A DNA stretch of 64,000 bases from Batkoa obscura (Eukaryota; Entomophthoromycota; Entomophthoromycetes; Entomophthorales; Batkoaceae). Positions within the stretch are counted from its first letter, which is position 1. Every line of letters begins with the position of its first letter. Of this stretch, positions 37,991 through 47,184 are shown piece by piece. The notes beneath the pieces are model-generated. The model did not search any database. It was not told the DNA's origin and was given only the letters and a program-made list of their open reading frames with translations. The translations under genes and the position numbers were made by a program. The stretch is taken from contig JASVEC010000001.1 in assembly GCA_030770535.1 (NCBI GenBank), positions 682,001 to 746,000 of the forward strand, read 5' to 3'.

Positions 37991-40492
37991 TTAGAAGTTT
38001 TTTGACTCGCTGTTGGGGTCAACAAACTTTTCAGTGTCACCATCATTATAATTATAATTGAGGTGATTAACTTGTTTATTTTTGTTAAAATGTTTACTAT
38101 TGCGAACATTTTTTTCAAAGTAATATTTAAAAATACCATTTTCTGGCTTTGGTTCAATACAATTGACGGCAATATGTCCATGTTCACCACAGTTCCAGCA
38201 TCCAGTAAATACTCGAGATTTACGATGGTTGGAGTAGTGCTGTTGTGTAATGGCAAAGCAATGAAGATATTCGTTGTTGTCCGTTTCTTTATCTATATGA
38301 TTAACGTATAGTTTCTTGGATTTAACTTCGCTTTTTGGACTTCCGAGGTATAGCTCTAAAATCTCTATCATCTGAGTAATATTGGTGATATTATGATGAG
38401 GGTCTAGAAAAAGACGTGCGATGTGACTTGGAAGGTTTCGTTGGAAGGCCAGGCGGAGGTCTGTAACGCTTAACTTCCCACAGGAAATTAAAGCATTAGC
38501 ACGATTTTTTACGTTTGCAATGTAATTTTCAAGTTTGCTTTCATCGTCTAGTCGTAAAGATAAAAGGGCTGCCTTTTTTGCTTCCATTTTTACATCGGAA
38601 TCATAGTGATCTATGAATGCCTTTTTAAAAGAGTTCCAGTTACTGCGTAAGTCATCAGGTAGGGTCATACACCAGGAAAGCTCGTTTGTTTGAAGCTGAC
38701 CTAAGAGACATTGAGGGCGACACTCGTAGGTCCAATTGTTGGCATCAAGATGAACTTCTAGCGCTTTGATGAAAGTAGTAGCAGTGATTTCATTTGGATT
38801 GAATAGGAGACTAAAATTAAACTTGGTATTAACGGGTTGGGAGCTTCTCGGATAATTGTGGGGGTATGTTGAGAAGCTATGCGGGTTTAGATTGTTACCA
38901 GAAGGTCCAGGATGGCCATAATAGGCGTCATGATTATTATGTGATATACCATAGTTATTTTGAACAGGAATCCGCTCGGGTTGTACGTAGTGAGATGAAG
39001 ATTGCTCATAGGGTACATGTTGAGTGATTTTTGGAGCAATATATGGCAACTTGTTTTTGTTACTATTGTTAAAAGGATTGTCCAGGTTAACTTCAGCATA
39101 GGGTTGTACATGAGATCTTATTGGCTCAGCATTAGATCCTGTAGCAGGGTTTCTTGAGTAAATACCATCAGTAGGTGCAGTGGTCATTCTAGGAAGTAAT
39201 TGAGGTGGACTTTCTCCTTTCTTGGGTTGATCATCCGGTTGTACCAAGTGAATAGAACCACGATACTTAGGGTTCATTTGATATTCAGTGTCAAGAATAG
39301 ATTCTGTGGTACCATCACCTAGATCATACATATTATATCTCGGAACATCTCTATAAGTCGAGAGTCTGGAGTGAGGTGCTGAAACAGCGATACGTTCCTT
39401 TCTACAATTACAAGAAGATGCCTTGATTTGGCTGGTATTGGAAGCTACCTTAGTTTGAAGAATAATAAGCTCTTCCTTGGTACTCTGTATATTACGCGAA
39501 ATTTCTTCCCAGTCAGCCGCTGACTGCTCTTTATCTAATCTAATTTGTTCCTTCAAATTATTATTGGAAGTGATGAGCTGGCTAATGGTGGTCACTTGTT
39601 GAGTCAGTTGTACATTACAAGCAGCTAAATCTTGTTCTAAAGCCAAGATTCTGGCATCTTTGGCTGATGCAGACGCAGGGGATTGCTCAACATAGGATAA
39701 ACGATGATTATACTCGGTGAATCTAGTCATCAACGATCTATTAAGTTCTGCAAAAGTGATTTTCACTTTTCCGTCGATATCTGAGACCCTTTGAGCAGTA
39801 TGGTCATTGATCTCAGTGAGGGAAAGGTTGATCTCGTCAGAGATCTTAATGAGTTCGGAATGTAAGGCAGTATCAAGCTGATGCAATTCAGCCTTGAAGT
39901 CTCCTACTTCTCTTGCCAAATCTCTATATACTTCATAACTAACAGTATCATTGAGCCTTTGGTTGAATTCATTAAACTTACTGGTATGGAATTCATTTGA
40001 TGGGGTGATGACATCATTGTTTTGGTTGATGACCATGGAGAGATTATTAACCGTACCTAGAAGCGAGCTTAAAGAGGTAGACAATTCATTATTGTGAGTT
40101 GAGAGACGGTTGAGTTCACCAACCATCTGGATGAGTTTGTTGTGCAAGAACTCTACTAAATATTGTTGAACGTGGGAAAGGGTAGGTACCGTTTGGTACT
40201 GAGCACGAAAAGTAATTTGGGTACTGGAGTTACTACTTTGGTATTGTCTCCAAGCAGAGAGATCACCATTAAGAACGTGCATAGGAACAGCTCCATAGGT
40301 AACGACCGAGCTTACAACATGAGGAGGTAGGGCAGCTTGATTTAAAGCAGCAGTGTCTATTTCTGGGGTCAGAACACTAGCTTCTTCTTCATCACTACTA
40401 CCCATGTCATATTCAGTGATAGTCAATTGTTGACGGTTATCAAGGAGATATCTTGAGTCAGCAAAATAGGGTATGAGGCTATTGTTGATCAT
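37991..40492 (-). CDS. Retroelement gag
   Basis: Gag frame of the Ty3/Gypsy element, on the same strand as pol and upstream of it in the element's sense. The first half is predicted to be largely helical and coiled-coil (many LSTHNNELSTSLSSL-type heptads). A retrotransposon-gag-like capsid domain follows (WCMTLPDDLRSNWNSFKKAF). The C-terminal part carries one CCHC zinc knuckle (CWNCGEHGHIAVNC). At about 830 residues it is long for a fungal Ty3/Gypsy gag because of the extended N-terminal coiled-coil region. Confidence 0.9.
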   Translation of the reverse strand: MINNSLIPYFADSRYLLDNRQQLTITEYDMGSSDEEEASVLTPEIDTAALNQAALPPHVVSSVVTYGAVPMHVLNGDLSAWRQYQSSNSSTQITFRAQYQTVPTLSHVQQYLVEFLHNKLIQMVGELNRLSTHNNELSTSLSSLLGTVNNLSMVINQNNDVITPSNEFHTSKFNEFNQRLNDTVSYEVYRDLAREVGDFKAELHQLDTALHSELIKISDEINLSLTEINDHTAQRVSDIDGKVKITFAELNRSLMTRFTEYNHRLSYVEQSPASASAKDARILALEQDLAACNVQLTQQVTTISQLITSNNNLKEQIRLDKEQSAADWEEISRNIQSTKEELIILQTKVASNTSQIKASSCNCRKERIAVSAPHSRLSTYRDVPRYNMYDLGDGTTESILDTEYQMNPKYRGSIHLVQPDDQPKKGESPPQLLPRMTTAPTDGIYSRNPATGSNAEPIRSHVQPYAEVNLDNPFNNSNKNKLPYIAPKITQHVPYEQSSSHYVQPERIPVQNNYGISHNNHDAYYGHPGPSGNNLNPHSFSTYPHNYPRSSQPVNTKFNFSLLFNPNEITATTFIKALEVHLDANNWTYECRPQCLLGQLQTNELSWCMTLPDDLRSNWNSFKKAFIDHYDSDVKMEAKKAALLSLRLDDESKLENYIANVKNRANALISCGKLSVTDLRLAFQRNLPSHIARLFLDPHHNITNITQMIEILELYLGSPKSEVKSKKLYVNHIDKETDNNEYLHCFAITQQHYSNHRKSRVFTGCWNCGEHGHIAVNCIEPKPENGIFKYYFEKNVRNSKHFNKNKQVNHLNYNYNDGDTEKFVDPNSESKNF

Positions 40493-40610
40493 AGTCTGTG
40501 AATTAAGGGGATTGGAGGGTTGGGGTGGTTACGCGGTAAGAACCGTAAAGGAAAGGCTATAAAGGCTACCTAGTGTAGTTATAGGAGCTTTCCCAGCTAT
40601 GAGCGCCAAG

Positions 40611-41076
40611 TGTGAAAGTTGATACTTAGTGGCCGAAGTTAAAAGCTACTCTTGCTTAATTAACTTGCCTTGAGTCGAACGGTCTTAGTTTATATAACTA
40701 AGGTAGACTTAACTTAATAGAAATAGTATGTAGTAAGCTACAAATTATGTAAAACAAATACAATGGAAGATACTACTATAAAATCTATATCAGATGTTGT
40801 CAGAAAGACTTAGTGACTTTATTAATGATACGTTATCAGGGAGTAATCCAATTAAAAAAGCCTGGAGTTATCATATTGAAGAATCTCTTTTATACTCCAA
40901 TAAATATGGATATTAATACGAGAGGATGTTATTCCTTGCAATATGAAGTTAGAAATTCTCGCAGCAAATCAAAATAAGGGACTCTGACTTGATTGTATTT
41001 GAACTTGAGAACACAGCAACTTAAGTGATTGTTGCGTTATAATCAATCCGAGAGCTAAATAAAGCAATATTTCACA
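40611..41076 (-). repeat. 5' LTR of the Ty3/Gypsy element
   Basis: 466 bp, same boundaries and sequence as the partner LTR with a single difference seen by eye. In element sense it precedes the primer-binding site at about 40592-40608. Confidence 0.95.
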
Positions 41077-41467
41077 TTACCAAGTGTTCTTATACTAAAA
41101 ACTAAATCATAAGCAATACTACGACAATTATTCTCTTATCCTCTAATGCTTATCCTACCTATTTCCACCAACTTTAAATTTTAAATAAAAGTTAACTTTT
41201 AAAAAGTCATAATAAGAGGTTATGCTATAATTGCTACAAAGCCGTTAATCAATACCAAAGCGGAAGCTAAAAATATAACAGTTTGGCCTCTTTAAAATGA
41301 AAGATGGAGTAGTCTTTGACCTGAAACCTTCATATACATGAGCTTGAATTTGTAGTACTTGACTATTGCTTAACATTCACTTTCTGAAAGGTTAGTTAAA
41401 ATGATTGATTAGCTTTTAAAAAGTGGATATTATTATATAAAAGGTAATAGTGTCAATCTAAGGGTCT

Positions 41468-41850
41468 ATGTTTTTGTGGAATTATTGTACTTGTTTTGAA
41501 AAACTGATATTTTTCGTGCCAATTATAACTAAAGATTCCATTGAGCATCGCTTTTATCTTTGCTCTTTATTTAACCCTTTCTGGGACCATTGTATTCCCT
41601 CGATTCTTCCTGCCCTTAGAGGTTTAATAAAACAGTGGAGGAAAACATAACGCTACCTGAAAGCTTCTACAAAGATTTTGTTGCTAATTTATTTATTTCA
41701 GTACTGTGAGCAACCTATCGATATCACACCAAAATGGCATTTGCGGATAATCCGAAAATCTCTCTTCTATAGCTCTCTTTATTGAGTGGAGGATAGCTTG
41801 GAATGACAACCTCAATTTTGCAGTGGCAAGACTTATTAAAAACAAGAATA
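41468..41850 (+). mobile_element. LINE relic (C-terminal part of the second ORF)
   Basis: An open stretch at 41468-41650 reads TKDSIEHRFYLCSLFNPFWDH, which matches the zinc-binding zf-RVT region after the reverse transcriptase of LINEs (pattern 'E-x-x-x-H-x-F-x-x-C-x-x-x-x-x-x-W'). After a frame change, around 41785-41853, comes FIEWRIAWNDNLNFAVARLI, like the Trp/Arg-rich C-terminal end of the same ORF. Upstream reverse-transcriptase sequence is not recognisable, because 41080-41460 is unrelated AT-rich DNA or the LTR element. It is a short, old fragment; frame breaks and missing domains rule out activity. Confidence 0.5.
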
Positions 41851-42053
41851 GTAATAATCTCCTGTTCTAGCCTGGTTCTCCGCTTGTTTAAATTTCATAT
41901 TAGTAAATTACTCGCTTGGGAGCAGTAGCTTCTTTGAGAACATAAGAAAATTATTAAAAGTTAAAAACAGGTTCATTAAATACGGATAACGATTATGATA
42001 TACTACAGTATATAAATATAATTCAAATAACATTTATTAGTTCATACTACTTT

Positions 42054-43535
42054 TCAATACTTACGATTAACCCAACGATCAATGGTATCAATCATGACTT
42101 TATGAGTATCTTGTAATGATTGTGAGTCTTTAGGATTTGGAGTACCTAAATCAGTAACATGAGAACCATCTTTGATCATTAAAACAGGGCGATTTTTTCT
42201 GGATTGCTTTACGTCAGTAACTGATAGTTGGGACCAAGGATCTTTATCCCCATTAGTGAAGATAATACGATCTGTGCCGATATATTTACCAGCATGGCGG
42301 TAGTTGATACGGTTGGTGTCTGGTGGGCCTACATATTTACCGTATAATTTACTGGAACAAAAGAAATTGTTGAACCAATCAACAGTTAAATATTTAGAAC
42401 GAGTAGATTTTTGTGCAGATACCTTTGCAGATGGGGCAGTTTGCCAGTATCCAAACTCAGTACAGCATTGGTAGTTCCATTGGCGCATGATCGAGTCTTC
42501 ACCTGGTGTTGGGTTGTTTAAGTCAGCTTCAGAAGCAAAAGCAGGGCAGGTGAATCCATTGTTTTTATAAAATAATTGGAAGGTATCAACTACATTCTTT
42601 AATTTGTCTTCTACTGAGATCTTGTTCTTGAAACCATCACAGAAAGAAGTTACTGAAGGGTTGGAAGTTGGACGACTATATTGTACCATGTAAGCTAAAG
42701 TATCAGCAACAGTATAAAGGAATTGAACATCATCTTTTAAGTCTTGACAACCCAAGCTATTTTTGATTTGTGAAAATCTGGCTTTATCGGTTTCATAAAG
42801 TTTATCAACATATTGAGTAACTTCATTCATAGTATCTAAACATTGTTCACCAAGTACTTTACCAACAGTAAGATCATACTCGAAAAAGTCAGATTTAGCT
42901 TCAACTGGGCCACTGGAGGCAATAGCACCATCAAAGATATTTGGATAATCTTGACGGACCCAAGCGGCCATAGCACCAGCATAGGATCCACCAATAGCAT
43001 ACCATTTGGTACTATTTGGTAATTTTCTCTTAGTTACTGGGTCCTCTATATTTTTTGCAAATTTGCCTAAATCCTTCAATCCATAATCTGAAGATAAATA
43101 TTTCAAGGTAGTGGCATTTAAACTCTTGAATGGTAACGATACACCATAATAACGATGTTCTAAAGAGAATAAGATACCATTATGTTTTTTAGCTAAATAA
43201 GCACCAAGACCACGGGATACTTGGTAAGGAGAGTTAGCAGCTTCTCCAGAAATATAAAGGAAGGAAGGACCTCCTGGCTTGTAATAATCAGCATTGACAT
43301 AGTATCTTTGTTTAAAGGTATCTTTTTTTTTGTGATCAACAGATTGCTCAAAAAAACGAGCATTATAAACACCTGGTTGGTAATCATCTGAAGCAATACT
43401 AGCCATACGTGAGTTTACATTGAGAACTTCTGGGGCTACGATATCATTAATAGTTAGCTCTGGGGGCACGAGATTGACGGCACTGACCAACTCAAGGGCT
43501 AAAAGTAAAGAGATTAAAGAGAAATTGGCTTTCAT
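42054..43535 (-). CDS. Secreted serine peptidase, family S28 (copy A)
   Basis: Intronless 493-residue protein with signal peptide MKANFSLISLLLALELVSA. S28 enzymes (PCP/DPP2/thymus-specific peptidase relatives) cut peptides next to proline and act in lysosome-like vacuoles or outside the cell. The nucleophile is Ser184 in GGSYAG. The Asp is in FTNGDKDPWSQL and the His in DGSHVTDLG. Several conserved Cys (CLDTMN, GCQDL, SFCDG, TCPAF, YQCC, FFCSS) probably form disulfides. Fungal S28 members are acid-active secreted prolyl peptidases that help digest proline-rich protein, and the signal peptide fits that. It is inverted relative to copy B at 47185-48663, with 3.6 kb between their start codons and a long stretch of essentially identical sequence. 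It is less AT-rich than the flanking DNA. Confidence 0.93.
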   Translation of the reverse strand: MKANFSLISLLLALELVSAVNLVPPELTINDIVAPEVLNVNSRMASIASDDYQPGVYNARFFEQSVDHKKKDTFKQRYYVNADYYKPGGPSFLYISGEAANSPYQVSRGLGAYLAKKHNGILFSLEHRYYGVSLPFKSLNATTLKYLSSDYGLKDLGKFAKNIEDPVTKRKLPNSTKWYAIGGSYAGAMAAWVRQDYPNIFDGAIASSGPVEAKSDFFEYDLTVGKVLGEQCLDTMNEVTQYVDKLYETDKARFSQIKNSLGCQDLKDDVQFLYTVADTLAYMVQYSRPTSNPSVTSFCDGFKNKISVEDKLKNVVDTFQLFYKNNGFTCPAFASEADLNNPTPGEDSIMRQWNYQCCTEFGYWQTAPSAKVSAQKSTRSKYLTVDWFNNFFCSSKLYGKYVGPPDTNRINYRHAGKYIGTDRIIFTNGDKDPWSQLSVTDVKQSRKNRPVLMIKDGSHVTDLGTPNPKDSQSLQDTHKVMIDTIDRWVNRKY

Positions 43536-45190
43536 CTTTTATTAATTTTATAATAGTGGTAAAAATTTGAATGAAAATATGATAGAGCTAAGGCGTATTT
43601 ATACTTTTTAATAGTATTGTTCGTTTTATAAGTCATGAGGTTTCAAACCTTTAGAATTTCAAAGAATTTTTTATTTTTAAGGCTTTTACACTTTTTAATT
43701 TAAATTTGTTAAAAATTTACCTTTTTATTGGCTCCATTTGATTCGATGATTATTTCAATTAGTTTATCAAAATGCATCGTGGTTACTTTTCATATATGCT
43801 ATGGCAATATTCATAGTACTAGAGAATAAATATAAAAACATAAAAAAGAGTAAAAAAGCTGTAGTTAAATTTTATAACTTTTGTTAATTTTGACCTTTTA
43901 ATTTAGCTATACACGAATAAAGTATTAGAAAGAATAGTGGATTCATAACAATTCATCCACATGATCTTCGAAATTTTAACTCTAATCTTTTTTTCTAAGT
44001 TTTGCAACCCAATTAAAAACTTCATTTTTAAGGGTCGCGCACTTTGCTATTGTCCTTGCTTAAGTTTAAACAAAACCTTTGTTTCATTAATCAAATTATA
44101 TTTATCAAATTCTTTAAAATACTCTTATTTCTTCTTTCTTATTTTTAAATAGCTTAATGGAACACATAATTCAAGCGCCCCTTTACTAAATCCTAAAACC
44201 AAGGCTTAGGTTGAGACTATATTGATATCGCTTGTATAAAAGTAGGCGTGAACATGAACTGTAATCAAAGGACAATAGATATTATTGACATTAACACCAA
44301 GTTTATTCGACTTAATACAACAATGATAAAAGACAATAACTAGAGGAAATAGGCATATAGAAAAAGCCATTGAATTAGAGGATATGTTTAGTGAAAATAG
44401 CGGGAATTATTGCGCATTTTTTAAGTTAATTGTAATTACAATAGGTAATAAAATGCTGATAACAGAAACAGAAATGAGAGAAAGTAAATTAAATTTGTAA
44501 GCTTTACTTTTAAACCGCATTTTTTTATAATTCTATCTTTACCACATTTATATAGTTTATCTAGATGAAAGAAGCAAATGAAATGTGTTTAAATTCATAG
44601 AAAATAAGGGTTGTGTTCCTGAATTCCTTAAAATAAAATACATTTTGAATTAATTGCATAGTAAACTAATAACAATCGAAAATGATCGACAGATAAAAAG
44701 ATTGAAATAAAAAATTGAAACAAAAAAACAACACTGTCTGGCATTTCTATGTAACCTAAACTCTCATCAAACTAAATGATGTTATAGTATAAAAGCATAA
44801 GATAATAATATGGATTAGATACATAGCACTACCTTAAACATTATTCGTTTTTATGAAAAAAATATTTTATCTTTATCCTAACAACTGAATATTAACTTTT
44901 ATATGGTTAATTTGAACTCAAGGCTCAACTTTGCTCCGATTTTGATTTACGCCTGCTTCAACTCTTTTGTGAGCTACTTGATATTCATTTATGAGTAAAC
45001 TTTATACTATAATTCAGATAAGATATAATAACCAGGGTTTGGAAAGTCAGTTGTAAATATTATTTAACTGTAAAAATCACCACTAAATAGTTTGCAAAAG
45101 AGTTAAAAGATCTGTATTACAAAAAAGGTAAATTAAGCATAAATACAAAGAAAATAAAAGCCACGTTTTTTTGTATTAAAGAAATTGTGT

Positions 45191-45237
45191 ATAACTAAAG
45201 TTTGAATAAAAGACACTTTTATTTAAACTTTGGTTAT
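45191..45237. repeat. Near-perfect 22-bp hairpin
   Basis: Arm ATAACTAAAGTTTGAATAAAAG, loop ACA, arm CTTTTATTTAAACTTTGGTTAT. Only two positions differ, both as G-T pairs, so in RNA every base could pair. It may be a tiny foldback element or an RNA stem. Confidence 0.7.
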
Positions 45238-45265
45238 GAAAAAATTAATTTTATATGTTCAAGAA

Positions 45266-45337
45266 TGTGTAAAATTAGACATAAATTTAAAGCTAAAATT
45301 AAAAACAGTTTAATTTTAAATTTAATTTTACACATTT
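45266..45337. repeat. Imperfect ~70-bp inverted repeat
   Basis: Begins ATGTGTAAAATTAGACATAA and ends AATTTAATTTTACACATT, with an AAACAG-type centre. It lies 28 bp after the preceding hairpin. High A/T content makes part of the pairing cheap, but the TGTGTAAAATTA/TAATTTTACACA ends are specific. Confidence 0.5.
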
Positions 45338-45556
45338 TGACTTATATAAATTATATTTTCGCTGTTTCACAAAACTAAAGCTATTTACATGAACTTGAAT
45401 AGTGTTTAAAAAATAAATAAAGCATTTTAAATACTATAATATAGCAAAAAAAAGGAAACAAATAGTGAAATTAAATATATAAAACTATTTATACTTTAAA
45501 GTTTTATATTATTATCAACAAAATAAACAAAAATGTTTAATCAATTTTTTTTAACA

Positions 45557-45663
45557 ATATGTGGGGATGTATTTTTGTGTTTAAGAATTTTACTAACAAT
45601 TTTTCCGCTCAAATAGCGCTTAAAGGATGGAAAAAGTGATGAAGCCAAAAAAAACATCCCATG
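45557..45663 (-). repeat. Palindromic MITE-like element, copy 6
   Basis: 107 bp in reverse orientation: ATATGTGGGGATGTATTTTTG at one end, AAAACATCCCATGT at the other. The core is AATAGCGCTTAAAGGATGG. Confidence 0.85.
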
Positions 45664-45993
45664 TAATCTCGTATCTAAAACCTCACTATTTAGATATTTT
45701 ATTAAAGATAAAACAAGAAGCCTATAGTATAGCTTGGTGTTAGTTATTTAAAACGTCTTACAAAAAAACTAAATAATTTTGATAAATGTTTTCATTTAAT
45801 CTAATATCTGTAATCATAAAAAAGACTTTTACTTATTGATTTTACTAATAAGAATTTAATTTTTTCTAAAACAACAGTTTATACTTTTACATAAAAATAT
45901 TAAAAAACATAAAGCAAACTTGATAAAAGTAAATAGGAGTATACATTAAATATTTTATAATGATATCCAGATATAATTGAAAGATTAATAAAA

Positions 45994-46095
45994 TAATACG
46001 TATTTTCTGTTAAACAATTTTATTAATAGCCTTATACACTCAAAAGCGCTTAAAAACTGATCAGAATAATGAAACCAAAAAAGACATCCTCATAA
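45994..46095 (-). repeat. Palindromic MITE-like element, copy 7 (degenerate)
   Basis: Decayed copy in reverse orientation. It keeps CTCAAAAGCGCTTAAAAACTG and the end GAAACCAAAAAAGACATCCTC; the other end is blurred. Confidence 0.65.
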
Positions 46096-47184
46096 CTTTT
46101 ATAACTTTTTTATATAATTTAGTAGGCATATAATTTACTTTTATTATCCTTTATTTCATTAATAGATCTTTATATAATGCGACATTTTTTTCTGATTTGC
46201 TTTTATTTATTGCTTTATATCACTACTTTTTTGAATAAGATCAACTTGGAAGGATTATCAATAACTATTTACGGTATTTTAAAAAAAGGAAGTAACGTGA
46301 TTTTTTTTAAATCTTGAAGGAGTTTTGGCTCCCAAGTGATTCATTGTTGGAGGTGAGTAGAAATACAAGAGAACTGAGCGACAAGTGAAATGGGAGCTAG
46401 TCGAGGATGAGAAGGGAGCAAAGTAGGACTTTCATAACTTAATTTCAATGTGTGCTCAAGCCTAAGATATAAAAATACTATTAATAAACACTTAAGTTAA
46501 GCTATGGTTTTTGAGATTAACAGTTTAGTTCTTTAAACTATGTGTTCCAAATTAAAAAATAAAAGCTATGTTCCAATTAGCTATTGGAATAAATAAGAAA
46601 TTATTCGAATATTTCGAGGATTATAAGAATATATCTATTAAAAAACAATGGTTTAAATCAAATTCGAGTTTGATTTGATAATTAGTAAAATTAGCGAACT
46701 TTAATGCGATGTTCTTATTGGCCTGCTAGACTTAATCTTTAACAATTGCTTCAAATTTAGTTAGAAGATCATAAGGATGAAATATTACGAATTTATTATT
46801 ACTTTATAAATACTTTATCCTTGCAAGGTTGAATTAAGCCTTAATATCAATCAAAAGGTCAGTATAGTTTTTACTCTCTTATGTAGACTATTTATACTTC
46901 AAAAGTGTAAATAGTTGTCTAAACTGTATGAAAAGTGATCACAGATACTGATAAGCTAAATGAAATTAATCATTGAACAAACTGCAGCCAATGAAAAACA
47001 AAACTTCCAACGGATTTGAATTAAAAATAGTATATAAACCATATAAATAACAGCAATTCTTTAAATTCCCAAAGGTCAAAAATCTCATGGCTAATAATAA
47101 ACTATGGTACTAAAAAGTATAAATACACATTAACATAAATAAATTTTAGTTTAATTATTAACAATATTATAAAATTAATAAAGG

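Larger units (their letters stand above)
33428..41076 (-). mobile_element. Ty3/Gypsy LTR retrotransposon, apparently whole and young
   Basis: A 7649-bp element on the minus strand with 466-bp LTRs at 33428-33893 and 40611-41076. The LTRs begin TGTGAA and end TTCACA and differ at one position by eye. A 4-bp target duplication TTAC flanks the element (33424-33427 and 41077-41080). A candidate primer-binding site (TGGCGCTCATAG) lies two bases inside the 5' LTR, and a polypurine tract (AGGGAGGGAAA, 33894-33904) abuts the 3' LTR. The gag frame lies at 37991-40492 and the pol frame at 33980-37513. Domain order in pol (protease, RT, RNase H, integrase) is that of Ty3/Gypsy. I see no chromodomain. 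It looks whole or very nearly so, and recent. Confidence 0.95.
43536..47184. other. 3.6-kb divergent spacer between the two S28 genes
   Basis: The two S28 genes point away from each other and share this spacer as an upstream region. It contains MITE copies at 45557-45663 and 45994-46095 and two hairpin-forming repeats at 45191-45237 and 45266-45337. It has no gene that I can support. A somewhat G-richer patch at 46320-46440 has no open frame of note. Confidence 0.6.

Noticed and set aside
41468-41650. Stand-alone 60-residue protein gene
   Set aside because: Better explained as the zinc-binding tail of a decayed LINE that continues in another frame downstream.
46320-46440. G-richer patch suggesting a gene
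   Set aside because: All frames on both strands are interrupted and no motif was recognised.
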